Source of the DNA: Halomonas campaniensis
GTDB lineage: Bacteria; Pseudomonadota; Gammaproteobacteria; Pseudomonadales; Halomonadaceae
Length of the DNA: 64,000 nt
Assembly (NCBI RefSeq): GCF_002211105.1
Contig: NZ_JPUA01000002.1
Coordinates: forward strand, 1-64,000
Direction of reading: 5' to 3'
Under the pieces are notes generated by a model. The model saw nothing but the letters and a program-made list of their open reading frames with translations. It did no database searches and was not told the DNA's origin. Positions 9,368 through 17,977 of this stretch are shown one piece after another; position 1 is the stretch's first letter, and every line of letters starts with the position of its first letter. A program made the translations under genes and the position numbers.

Positions 9368-10635
9368 CAACACCTGTTTGGCATCCTTACGCCCACCTAA
9401 AAACCCAAACGCCCACGCCCAAGGTGGTGGGCGGTGACGGCGCTCACTTTGTGCTCGAGAGCGGCGAGCGGCTGCTGGATGCGACCTGCTCCTGGTGGTG
9501 CATGATCCACGGCTACGGCCACCCACGCCTGGTAGCGGCCATTCGCGAACAGGCCGGCGAGCTGTGCCATGTGATGCTCGGCGGCTTAACCCATGAGCCC
9601 GCCGACCAGTTGGCCCGTGAACTGGTGCGGATTACCCCCACCGGTCTGAATCACGTCTTCTATTCGGACAGCGGCTCGGTGGGCATGGAAGTGGCGATGA
9701 AAATGGCGCTGCAGTACCAGGTACTTACTGGCCACCCGGAAAAAAGCCGGATGCTCTCATTGATGAAGGCGTACCACGGCGACACCACCGGCTGCATGGC
9801 GGTGTGCGACCCTGAAGAAGGCATGCACAGCCTGTTTGCCAGTCTGCTGCCCCAGCACCACTTCGCCCCGGCGCCCACAGCCCCTTTTGATGCCACCGCT
9901 GAGCAGGTCGAGCACGATCTTAGCGCTCTGCGTAGCGTATTGGAGCGCCACCATCATGAGATTGCCGCACTGCTGATGGAGCCGCTTTTACAAGCGGCTG
10001 GCGGCCTCAATATGACCTCCCCTGCCTATGTTGCTGGCGCCCGGGCACTGTGCGATGAGTTTAATGTGCTGCTGATCTTTGACGAAGTCGCCACCGGCTT
10101 TGGCCGCACCGGCAAACTGTTTGCCGCTGACCATGCGGGCGTTACGCCAGATATCATGGTGCTCTCCAAAGGCTTGACTGGCGGTTATTTAGGCCACGCC
10201 GCCACCTTGGCAACGGATCGCGTCCATAGCGCCTTTATCGGCGACACTCCCCACCACGCCTTTATGCACGGGCCGACCTTTATGGGCAACCCGCTGGCCT
10301 GCCGCGTGGCGCTGGAGAGCCTGCGCGTCTTCGAGGATGAGAACTATCTGGGCAAGATTACGACGCTTAACCGCTTACTGCGCCGCGAACTGCTGGAAGA
10401 CCGTGCGCTCAACGCGCATACCGCCGTTGCCGACGTGCGAGTGCTGGGCGCCACTGCGGTGATTGAAGCCCACTCCGCCGAGGCGCTCAAAGGGGTAGGC
10501 GGCTTCGCCCGGGAGCGGGGCGTCTGGCTGCGCCCCATTGGCCGTTGGCTGTATACCATGCCCGCCTATATCACCTCTGAAGCGGAGATGGTAAAGATTA
10601 CCGAGGTGATGAAGGCGTGGTTTAGCCACAGCTAA
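9364..10635 (+). CDS. bioA: Adenosylmethionine-8-amino-7-oxononanoate aminotransferase BioA
   Basis: PLP aminotransferase of class III, 423 residues, that converts KAPA to 7,8-diaminopelargonate using SAM as amino donor. Landmarks are WHPYAHLKTQTP at the N-terminus, DATCSWWCMIHGYGHP, the cofactor region FDEVATGFGRTG and SKGLTGGYL, whose lysine should hold PLP. In E. coli bioA is divergent from bioBFCD; here it is the last gene of the same operon, giving every pathway-specific step in one transcript. Confidence 0.97.
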   Translation: MTTPVWHPYAHLKTQTPTPKVVGGDGAHFVLESGERLLDATCSWWCMIHGYGHPRLVAAIREQAGELCHVMLGGLTHEPADQLARELVRITPTGLNHVFYSDSGSVGMEVAMKMALQYQVLTGHPEKSRMLSLMKAYHGDTTGCMAVCDPEEGMHSLFASLLPQHHFAPAPTAPFDATAEQVEHDLSALRSVLERHHHEIAALLMEPLLQAAGGLNMTSPAYVAGARALCDEFNVLLIFDEVATGFGRTGKLFAADHAGVTPDIMVLSKGLTGGYLGHAATLATDRVHSAFIGDTPHHAFMHGPTFMGNPLACRVALESLRVFEDENYLGKITTLNRLLRRELLEDRALNAHTAVADVRVLGATAVIEAHSAEALKGVGGFARERGVWLRPIGRWLYTMPAYITSEAEMVKITEVMKAWFSHS

Positions 10636-10651
10636 AAGACAAAGCCATTAG

Positions 10652-10700
10652 GCTACGAGCCAGGATGGTCGCGAGCTAAAGCTGCCTCCCACGGGTGCCA
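10652..10700. repeat. REP-like intergenic element (tentative)
   Basis: Read on the minus strand, the gap after bioA contains GTGGGAGGCAGCTTTAGCTC followed by GCGA. It resembles the GTGGGAGC...CTTGCTCGCGA layout of pseudomonad REP sequences, with an AGCT-AA-AGCT inner palindrome at 10674-10684. It lies between the end of bioA and the end of the convergent sirtuin gene, the usual place for REP elements. No second copy was seen in this window. Confidence 0.35.
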
Positions 10701-10720
10701 TTTGCAGTGCCCGAAGAGCA

Positions 10721-11434
10721 CTAAGACAACAGTAGATTACCCTGCTGCTTCCAGCGATTTACCAGCGCTGGCACACCCTCGCCGGCGGTGGTGTTAATTG
10801 CCAGCACTCCCGGCGGGCTAAGGCTATCCGCCTCTGGGTCGACCAGTGCGCAGGGGGTGTCGTAGTCAATGTACGAAAGAAGCGAAGCGGCGGGCATGAC
10901 CGCCAGCGACGTACCGACGACCAGCAAAAAGTCAGCCTGGCTAACCAGGTCGCAGGCTTCGGCAAATAGCGGCACTGATTCACCAAACCAAACCACATCG
11001 GGGCGCAGCTGGCTGCCCTTGTCGCAAACATTCCCCAGTTCGATGCCGCCTTTAAGCAGCGGATAGCGCATACGTTCATCTACCGATGAGCGAGCCTTTA
11101 AAATCTCACCATGTAAATGCAGTACATTGTGCGAACCTGCCCGCTCATGCAGGTCATCAATATTCTGAGTAATGATGCTGACGTTAAAGCCATCTTGCTC
11201 CAGGCCAGCCAGCGCTTTATGGGCAGCGTTAGGCTTGGCGCGGCGAATCTGCTCCCGGCGCTGATTGTAGAAATCCAACACCTGCTGCGGGTTACGCTGC
11301 CACGCCTCGGGAGTGGCGACATCCTCGACCGGGTGGTTCTCCCATAGGCCGTCGCTGGCACGGAAGGTCTTGATACCACTCTCAGCACTAATCCCCGAGC
11401 CGGTAAACACCACCAAATGCGGGCTTGCTGCCAT
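10721..11434 (-). CDS. Sir2-family NAD-dependent protein deacylase
   Basis: 237-residue sirtuin. The NAD-binding motif FTGSGISAESGIKTFR opens the protein, followed by TQNIDDLHERAG and the catalytic histidine in LHLHGEI. The pair in FYNQRR (Tyr and Arg three residues apart) is the signature of class III sirtuins that prefer succinyl or malonyl lysine. Odd point: between HGEI and RPDVVWFGE, where family members carry two CxxC zinc pairs, only one cysteine (NVCDKG) is present, so the structural zinc site appears lost. The C-terminal motifs VVGTSLAVMPA and the ending are normal. Converges with bioA. Confidence 0.9.
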   Translation of the reverse strand: MAASPHLVVFTGSGISAESGIKTFRASDGLWENHPVEDVATPEAWQRNPQQVLDFYNQRREQIRRAKPNAAHKALAGLEQDGFNVSIITQNIDDLHERAGSHNVLHLHGEILKARSSVDERMRYPLLKGGIELGNVCDKGSQLRPDVVWFGESVPLFAEACDLVSQADFLLVVGTSLAVMPAASLLSYIDYDTPCALVDPEADSLSPPGVLAINTTAGEGVPALVNRWKQQGNLLLS

Positions 11435-11465
11435 GATGACCTCGTTATTAATGCTCCAATCCTGC

Positions 11466-13226
11466 TTAATATACTAGCTGACCGACACTGCCCGCAAAGC
11501 GCTGCTTATTGCGGTAAGGGTAAACATCAATGACGCGCCCATCGATAATGGCCTGCTGCAGTTCCAGCCAGTAATCCGGGTCGAAGAGTTCAGGATGCTG
11601 GTGCATGAACATATCGCGCAGCGCTTTATTGGCAAACATAAAGGGCCCAAACTCCTCTGGAAAGATATCGTTGGGGCCGATAGAGAGCGTGTCGCCTCCC
11701 TGAAAGTCATTGCCGTAGGATTTAGGGATATGCCGAAAACGGCACTCGGTGAGGTAGCAGACTTCATCGTAGTCGTAGAAGATCACCCTTCCATGGCGTG
11801 TCACGCCAAAATTTTTCAGCAGCATATCGCCAGGGAAGATATTCGCTGCCGCCATCTGCTTAATGGCATTGCCGTAATCCTTGAGCACCATCTCCTTCTC
11901 TTGGTCGCTGCACTTCTCCAAATAGATATTGAGCGGCGTCATCATCCGCTCGGTATAGCAGTGCTTGATGATGACCTTATCGTCTTTCAACACAACGGTT
12001 GAGGGCGCCACTTCCAGCAGATGCTCCAGGCACTCCGGCGCAAAATGATCCTGACGGACAATAAAATTGGAAAACTCCTGGGTATCGGCCATGCGCCCTA
12101 CCCGGTCATGGCGCTTTACCAGCCGATACTTTTCACGCACCACGGCGTGGGTCACGTCTTTGGCCGGGTCGAATTTATCTTTGATGATCTTAAACACGGT
12201 GCGAAAACTGGGCAGTACAAACACCGCCATGACCATGCCGCGCACGCCTGGGGCGATAATAAACTGATCTTCACGTTTGGCGACCTGACGGTTCAAGGCC
12301 CGGAAAAACTCGGTTTTACCATGCTTGAAGAAGCCGATAGCTGCGTAGAGCTCGCCTTCCGGTTTGTGCGGCATTAACTGCTGCAGGTAGTCGACAAATT
12401 CCCTGGGCACCGCCACATCAACCTGAAAGTAGGCGCGGGTGAAGGAGAAAATAATCGAGACTTCATCCGTTTCGATCAGCACCGTATCCAGGTGTAGACG
12501 GGGATCGCCTCCTGCCTGTTCACCAAACCCTTCACCGTGGAGTACCGGCAGCACTAACGGCACCTGCTCACCGCCGCCCAGGATTCGCCCGACCAGATAG
12601 GCGCCTTTATTGCGATAGAAGACGCTATTGAGCAGCTCGACTTCAGCGTTATCAGCGCTCAAAATCGCCGCGGGTAAGTGCTGTTGTAAAAAGGTGGCGC
12701 CGAGATGAGTATCCTGATCTATTTCCGCAAAGCGATTTTCGAAGGGGGCATCGATAAGCGCCCATTTGAGCGCGGCCTGCCAGTCGCCGTTAACCTGTTT
12801 GCGACGGCATAGGTCAATTCCCGAGCGGTGGGCGGCATCCTGCCGGGAGCTATACACAAACATCCAGTCGTTGCGGATATGGCGGTGGTGGAAAATGGCG
12901 CAGAACAGCGAGTTAAAGAAGGTTTCAGCGAGCTCATAATCGAGTCGGTGACTGATCAACTCAGCGTAGTGGTTGCGCGCCTCGCGCCAGCACTCACAGT
13001 GAGAAACCACCTCGGGATCAAAAGTACGCTTTAAGCGCCCCAGAGTGTCATCAATTTTTTCCTTATAGAGATTGATGCGCTCGGCGGATGCTTGCTGCGT
13101 TTCGCGCCACGCCGCGTCACGGAAACGACGGCTGGCATCGGCAGTGATCTCTTTAAAACGCGCGCGATACTCATCGAAGCCATGCAAAATCGTCGTCGCT
13201 AAGCGGTATGCAGGTGAGTGCTTCAC
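11466..13226 (-). CDS. aceK: Isocitrate dehydrogenase kinase/phosphatase AceK
   Basis: Bifunctional enzyme that phosphorylates isocitrate dehydrogenase to push carbon through the glyoxylate shunt and removes the phosphate again. 586 residues against about 578 in E. coli. Recognisable family stretches include APGVRGMVMAVFVLPSF (ATP-binding loop), KRHDRVGRMADTQEFSNF, NIFPGDMLLKNFGVTRHGRV and FYDYDEVCYLTECRFR. No aceA or aceB lies nearby, so it is not in the classical aceBAK operon here. Confidence 0.96.
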   Translation of the reverse strand: MKHSPAYRLATTILHGFDEYRARFKEITADASRRFRDAAWRETQQASAERINLYKEKIDDTLGRLKRTFDPEVVSHCECWREARNHYAELISHRLDYELAETFFNSLFCAIFHHRHIRNDWMFVYSSRQDAAHRSGIDLCRRKQVNGDWQAALKWALIDAPFENRFAEIDQDTHLGATFLQQHLPAAILSADNAEVELLNSVFYRNKGAYLVGRILGGGEQVPLVLPVLHGEGFGEQAGGDPRLHLDTVLIETDEVSIIFSFTRAYFQVDVAVPREFVDYLQQLMPHKPEGELYAAIGFFKHGKTEFFRALNRQVAKREDQFIIAPGVRGMVMAVFVLPSFRTVFKIIKDKFDPAKDVTHAVVREKYRLVKRHDRVGRMADTQEFSNFIVRQDHFAPECLEHLLEVAPSTVVLKDDKVIIKHCYTERMMTPLNIYLEKCSDQEKEMVLKDYGNAIKQMAAANIFPGDMLLKNFGVTRHGRVIFYDYDEVCYLTECRFRHIPKSYGNDFQGGDTLSIGPNDIFPEEFGPFMFANKALRDMFMHQHPELFDPDYWLELQQAIIDGRVIDVYPYRNKQRFAGSVGQLVY

Positions 13227-13310
13227 GGGCCAGGCTCCAGATTATTTTTACCAGCTTCGCGTAACTGGAAACCATATGCGAGACGACCTTGGTGGGTACC
13301 CTGTGCCCAG

Positions 13311-13805
13311 TTAGCGCAAGGGCTCTATATGTTTGACCTGTAAGCAGAAGGCGCCAGACGTGCGGTCAGCAATCAAAAAGCCGAGCTGGTGAATCTCGCT
13401 TGGCGTTATTGCTGGCGCGTCACTCAATACCGTTCCCCGCCGCACTGCCTCAAAAGCATCCCATGAAAAGTGCAGCGTCTCCCAGGCATCTTGAGCAGGC
13501 GTAAACTTCACTCGGTACGCTGAGGCATCGCCCAGAGCGGTGCTTTTCAGACGTAGTTGATAGGTACGCCCGTCGCCCCGCACGGTCAGCGCGAGGCCCT
13601 GGGCATCCGCCAGCGTGGGTTCGAAGCCGTTGGGCTCGCGACGAACGGAGGCAAAGCCACCGCCGTTTTCCAGTGACACCTCGCCATGAAAATGTCCTTC
13701 GCCATCAGTAACGCGAAAAGCGCTCCTTGAAACGCCTCCCATTACGTCATCATCAACGGCATACCAGCGCTGCTGCTCGCTGGGACGATCAAATGTCAAC
13801 GTCAT
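13311..13805 (-). CDS. CIA30-family protein
   Basis: 164-residue protein of the CIA30 (NDUFAF1-like) carbohydrate-binding-module fold. It starts with LTFDRPSEQQRWYAVDDDVMGGVSRSAF-like sequence, of which VDDDVMGGVSRS is diagnostic, and contains the typical GDGRTYQLRL and FSWDAFEAVRRG segments. In eukaryotes the family helps complex I assembly; the bacterial role is not established. The ATG at 13805 has an AAGGAG site five bases upstream. The longer frame to 13853 runs into the terminator of the permease gene, so I rejected it. Confidence 0.88.
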   Translation of the reverse strand: MTLTFDRPSEQQRWYAVDDDVMGGVSRSAFRVTDGEGHFHGEVSLENGGGFASVRREPNGFEPTLADAQGLALTVRGDGRTYQLRLKSTALGDASAYRVKFTPAQDAWETLHFSWDAFEAVRRGTVLSDAPAITPSEIHQLGFLIADRTSGAFCLQVKHIEPLR

Positions 13806-13827
13806 GACGACTCCTTTATCATTAGCC

Positions 13828-13860
13828 AAAAAAGCCTCTTTGCCGCAGGGCAAAGAGGCT
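13828..13860 (-). terminator. Rho-independent terminator of the ethanolamine operon
   Basis: A 12-bp perfect stem AGCCTCTTTGCC (13833-13844) with GGCAAAGAGGCT (13849-13860) closes a GCAG loop. On the minus strand it is followed by six T, and it lies 30 bases past the end of the permease gene. It should end the eutB-eutC-permease transcript. Confidence 0.88.
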
Positions 13861-13889
13861 TGTTTAGCCTAGGCGATTAACCTCGCAAA

Positions 13890-15329
13890 TTACAGCTTCG
13901 CTGTCGTGACAGCTGGGTCTGAATCACTACCTTCCAGATCTTCAGGTGAAGCGACCACCAGCGCAAACTCCTCCTCGGCGGTTTTCGCTACGAGGTGATG
14001 CTTGCTGTAGAGGAAGAAGTAGGCTGCGCCAACAATGAACAGCACAATGGTGTAGTTAAAGGCGCGTGGGTCGAAGGCGTATACCCCGGTGAGCGCAACC
14101 AGGGAAAGCACCAGTGCAATCCCTGAGGTGACGACACCGCCAGGGGTTTTATACGGGCGCGGCAGGTCGGGTTGTTTTACCCGCAGTAGAATATGGCTGA
14201 GTGCCATGAGCGCATAAGAGATCGTCGCACCGACCACGGCCATTCCCAGCATCAGGTCGCCTTCACCGCTTAACGACACCAGAAAGCCAAACACGCCGGG
14301 CACGATCAAGGCAAGGTAAGGCACTTTACGGCCACTGGTCAGCGACAGTGCCTTGGGGAGGTACCCCGCCCGTGAGAGCGCAAACACCAACCGGCTGTAG
14401 CCGTAGATGATAGAGAAGAAGGAGGCAATCAGCCCCGCCAGGCCCAGCACGTTCACCACGGTTGCCAGGGTCGGGTTACCTGCTGCATTCAACGCATCCA
14501 CCAGCGGCACGCCGCTTTGACCGATCATCTCGGCACCCGCCGCACCCGCCAGCAGCACCACGACTAACAGCGCGGTGAAGAGCAGGAAGAGCATCGCGCC
14601 GATAATGCCTTTGGGCATGTCCCGGGCAGGATCCTTAGCCTCTTCGGCAGCCAGCGGTACGCCTTCTACCGCCAGGAACAGCCACATACCAAAGGGTAAT
14701 GCCGCCCAGACGCCGTACCAGCCAAAGGGCATAAAGGTGCTCGCACCCGCCGCATCGGTAGGGGCAATATCGAACAGGTTGGTGGCATCAAAATCACCGA
14801 TCAGTGCGACGGCAGTAGCCAGGATAGCAAACACTGCCAAGCCGCTGATGACCATCATGACTTTTAGCGCTTCCCCAACCCCCGCCAGGTGAATGCCGAT
14901 AAACAGCGCGTAGAAAATGAGGTAGACCAGCGGCCCGTTGATACCCAGCAACGACTCTACGGCGGCACCAATGAAGATCACAATAGCCGCCGGTGCCAGG
15001 GCATACTCGATCAATACGGCCAGCCCGGTCAGATAGCCGCCAGCAGGCCCCATTGCCTGGCGGGCAAAGCTGTAGCCGCCCCCAGCCGCGGGTATCGCCG
15101 CCGACATTTCGGCAAGTGACAGCACCAGCGCCAGGTACATTAATGCCATCAGACACGCGGCTATCGCAAAGCCACCCCAGCCAGCTTCAGCAATACCAAA
15201 GTTCCACCCGGCGAAATCACCGGAAATTACGTAGGAAACCCCTAGGCCCGCCAGCAGCATCCAGCCAGCGGTACCTTTGCGCAGTTGGCGCTTGGCCAGA
15301 TACGCTTCATCAACAGATGGTTGTGTCAT
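13890..15329 (-). CDS. eat: Ethanolamine permease (APC family)
   Basis: Amino acid/polyamine/organocation transporter, 479 residues with about twelve hydrophobic helices. It matches the ethanolamine permease type: KGTAGWMLLAGLGVSYVISG near the N-terminus, AIPAAGGGYSFARQAMGPAGG in helix 3, and FLAVEGVPLAAEEAKDPARD in the middle. Position directly downstream of eutBC supports ethanolamine as substrate. The chosen ATG at 15329 has a GAGG site upstream; the frame is open to 15404 without a ribosome site. Confidence 0.9.
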   Translation of the reverse strand: MTQPSVDEAYLAKRQLRKGTAGWMLLAGLGVSYVISGDFAGWNFGIAEAGWGGFAIAACLMALMYLALVLSLAEMSAAIPAAGGGYSFARQAMGPAGGYLTGLAVLIEYALAPAAIVIFIGAAVESLLGINGPLVYLIFYALFIGIHLAGVGEALKVMMVISGLAVFAILATAVALIGDFDATNLFDIAPTDAAGASTFMPFGWYGVWAALPFGMWLFLAVEGVPLAAEEAKDPARDMPKGIIGAMLFLLFTALLVVVLLAGAAGAEMIGQSGVPLVDALNAAGNPTLATVVNVLGLAGLIASFFSIIYGYSRLVFALSRAGYLPKALSLTSGRKVPYLALIVPGVFGFLVSLSGEGDLMLGMAVVGATISYALMALSHILLRVKQPDLPRPYKTPGGVVTSGIALVLSLVALTGVYAFDPRAFNYTIVLFIVGAAYFFLYSKHHLVAKTAEEEFALVVASPEDLEGSDSDPAVTTAKL

Positions 15330-15508
15330 CTTTTTACCCTCATGGTGTGGAACGAAAGTGTCGTCAGCGGCGTGCTTTGCTATAGGCTGCTTACTGCGTT
15401 CCATATTGTTATGGGAGAATTGTTACGTCCTGATTGTTAAACGTTTGTTGTTATACGTCTGGTGTTATACGTCTGCTGCTGTACGGCTTTTGCCGTGGGC
15501 CAAGGTCG

Positions 15509-16345
15509 TTAATCAGCGACCAAAAAGTTGCGTGTTGAACCGGATGAGGCATCACCTTCCAGCACATCGTCTTCACTGCGGTCTTTTAACTTAACCCCGG
15601 ATACCTTGAGCTGACGGGCCTCTTTTAACAGTAGAAAGAAGCGTCGAGCAGCCTCCTCCACCTGTAGACCTGCCGGGCGTACGTTGGAGATACAGTTGCG
15701 CCGATCATCTTTTAGCCCCGGTTCCGGTGCCCAGGTCATATATAGCCCCAGGCTATCCGGCGAACTTAGCCCTGGCCGTTCGCCGATCATCACCAGCACG
15801 GCATCGGCATTGAGCAGTGCGCCAATTTCGTCGCCAATCGCCACACGCCCCTGCTCGACAAGCGTCAGTGGTGCTAGCGTCCAATCAGCCGCATCGCTGT
15901 TCAGCATCTGATAAAGCGCGCTAAGAAACGGCGCACTGTTTTGCTGTACAGCCAACGCAGAAAGCCCATCGACCACAACGATCGCAAGGTCATAGCGCTG
16001 CTGAGACTCAGCGGCTTTCTGTAGGTACTCACGGGTCTCGTCGTTAAGGCGACGGCCATAGTCGGGCCGCTGCAGGTACATGGCACGATCCTGGGCGTGG
16101 CTGTGCAGGCGCAGCGGTGCTTCAGACAAACTTAGGGCTTGGGTTAGCTCTGCGGAGAGTGCTTCCACATCCAGCGGGCAGTGAACCGCATCCTGGGCTT
16201 GGGCATGGGCGAGTTGAAACGCCAGCAGTTTGCTGGTCGGCAGGCTAACCCCAGCGCGCCCCAGGCCAATTCGTGCGTCAGTAAAGGCGTTTAGCCGCTC
16301 CCAGGGGTTCTCCACCACGATGGGTGATGATGGATCATGTGCCAT
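15509..16345 (-). CDS. eutC: Ethanolamine ammonia-lyase small subunit EutC
   Basis: Light chain of the adenosylcobalamin-dependent enzyme that turns ethanolamine into acetaldehyde and ammonia. 278 residues from the ATG at 16345, which has an AAGGAG site upstream and overlaps the eutB end by 11 bases. Recognisable features are TDARIGLGRAGVSLPT near the start, VVDGLSALAVQ, MIGERPGLSSPDSLG, and the cobalamin-contact region NCISNVRPAGL. A separate 180-base gap lies between it and the permease. Confidence 0.96.
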   Translation of the reverse strand: MAHDPSSPIVVENPWERLNAFTDARIGLGRAGVSLPTSKLLAFQLAHAQAQDAVHCPLDVEALSAELTQALSLSEAPLRLHSHAQDRAMYLQRPDYGRRLNDETREYLQKAAESQQRYDLAIVVVDGLSALAVQQNSAPFLSALYQMLNSDAADWTLAPLTLVEQGRVAIGDEIGALLNADAVLVMIGERPGLSSPDSLGLYMTWAPEPGLKDDRRNCISNVRPAGLQVEEAARRFFLLLKEARQLKVSGVKLKDRSEDDVLEGDASSGSTRNFLVAD

Positions 16346-17750
16346 GGCGAGGCTCCTTGGGTAGGTGGCGCAGACTGTTGGCAAAGGCGGCGGGTAGCTG
16401 GTCATTGAGCCGGTGGGTGCTGACATCCTGGAAAATCTGCATCTCTTCGAGCCAACGCTCAAACTCCGGCGCGGCCTTCAGCCCCAGCACTCGCCGTGCA
16501 TAAAGCGCGTCGTGAAAGGAGGTAGTCTGGTAATTGAGCATAATGTCATCAGAGCCGGGGATACCCATTATGAAGTTGCAGCCCGCCACGCCGAGCAGCG
16601 TGAGTAGGTTATCCATATCGTTCTGGTCAGCTTCGGCGTGGTTGGTGTAGCAGACATCGCAGCCCATGGGCACGCCCAGCAGCTTGCCGCAGAAGTGATC
16701 CTCCAGCCCGGCCCGGGTGATCTCTTTACCGTCGAACAAGTACTCGGGGCCGATAAACCCCACTACGGTGTTGACCAACAGCGGATTAAATTTGCGCGCT
16801 ACCGCGTAGGCGCGGGCCTCGCAGGTTTGCTGGTCGAGCCCATGGTGGGCATCGGCGGAGAGCGAGCTGCCCTGGCCGGTTTCGAAATACATTACGTTGC
16901 GCCCCACCGTGCCGCGATTCAGCGACTGGGCCGCCGCTTCGGCTTCAGCGAGAGTGCTCAAGTCAAAGCCAAAGCTGCGGTTAGTGGCCTCGGTGCCGCC
17001 GATCGATTGAAAGACCAGATCGACCGGGGCGCCCTGCTCGATCGCTTCCAGCGTATTGGTCACATGGGTAAGCACGCAGGACTGGGTGGGAATTTGATAC
17101 TTCTGAATCACCTCATCCATCAGGCGCATCAGCTTGACGCTTTGGGCGACATTATCCGTTGCCGGGTTGATGCCAATCACCGCATCGCCGCTGCCGTAGA
17201 GCAGGCCATCCAGGATGCTCGCCGCAATACCGGTCACGTCGTCGGTGGGGTGATTAGGCTGGAGCCGAGTAGAGAGCCGCCCCGGCAGGCCGATGGTATT
17301 ACGAAACGCAGTGGAAACCCGGCACTTTTTCGCAACCAGAATCAAATCCTGATTGCGCATTAGCTTGCTGACAGCGGCGGCCATTTCGGGGGTAATCCCC
17401 GCTTTCACTTCCGCGAGTACCTCACTGGTAGCGTGATCAGAAAGTAGCCAGTTACGAAAGTCGCCCACGGTCAGGTGGCTGATGGGAGCGAAGGCGGCGG
17501 CATTATGCTCATCCATAATCAGCCGGGTGATCTCATCCTCTTCATAAGGAATCAACGCTTCGTTTAAAAAAGTAGTGAGCGGTAGTTCGGCCAATACCAT
17601 TTGGGCGACCACCCGCTCTTCGGCGCTCTCCGCCATTACCCCGGCCAAACGGTCGCCGGAACGGGGTGGCGTGGCTTTGGCCATCAGCTCGGCTAGACTT
17701 TCAAAACGGTAGCGGCGGCTCCCCACCGTCGTGTGATAGGTCTGCGTCAT
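16335..17750 (-). CDS. eutB: Ethanolamine ammonia-lyase large subunit EutB
   Basis: Catalytic heavy chain carrying the TIM barrel with the substrate and cobalamin sites, 471 residues (about 453 in E. coli). Family stretches seen are GINPATDNVAQSVKLM, THVTNTLEAIEQGAPVDLVF, YFETGQGSSLSADAHHG, and PMGCDVCYTNHAEADQND. An AAGGAAGG ribosome site precedes the ATG. No eutA reactivase, aldehyde dehydrogenase or microcompartment gene is visible in the window, so this is a minimal, shell-free form of the pathway. Confidence 0.97.
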   Translation of the reverse strand: MTQTYHTTVGSRRYRFESLAELMAKATPPRSGDRLAGVMAESAEERVVAQMVLAELPLTTFLNEALIPYEEDEITRLIMDEHNAAAFAPISHLTVGDFRNWLLSDHATSEVLAEVKAGITPEMAAAVSKLMRNQDLILVAKKCRVSTAFRNTIGLPGRLSTRLQPNHPTDDVTGIAASILDGLLYGSGDAVIGINPATDNVAQSVKLMRLMDEVIQKYQIPTQSCVLTHVTNTLEAIEQGAPVDLVFQSIGGTEATNRSFGFDLSTLAEAEAAAQSLNRGTVGRNVMYFETGQGSSLSADAHHGLDQQTCEARAYAVARKFNPLLVNTVVGFIGPEYLFDGKEITRAGLEDHFCGKLLGVPMGCDVCYTNHAEADQNDMDNLLTLLGVAGCNFIMGIPGSDDIMLNYQTTSFHDALYARRVLGLKAAPEFERWLEEMQIFQDVSTHRLNDQLPAAFANSLRHLPKEPRHGT

Positions 17751-17977
17751 GGGGCCTTCCTTTTTTATATTTCAATTTCTACGTATATTTTTAGACACAG
17801 CGTCAGGCATACGCGTTGAGGTATAAAACTTGCTTGTTTCTACCATAGCGCTATCACTAGTCAGGTAGTATCGAGTTTTGGCAAACCCACTGACATTTCA
17901 CAAATCCAAATAAATACAAAATGTTATGGCGATAAATAAATTATGATTAGCCAAATAATCACTGCGAGGTGCGCTTC

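Noticed and set aside
10707..10725. AGTGC/GCACT hairpin after bioA as terminator
   Set aside because: Five base pairs with no T-run on either strand.
11595..12377. Long plus-strand frames (135 and 118 codons) opposite aceK
   Set aside because: Compositional shadows of aceK in GC-rich DNA; no start signals and no recognisable domains.
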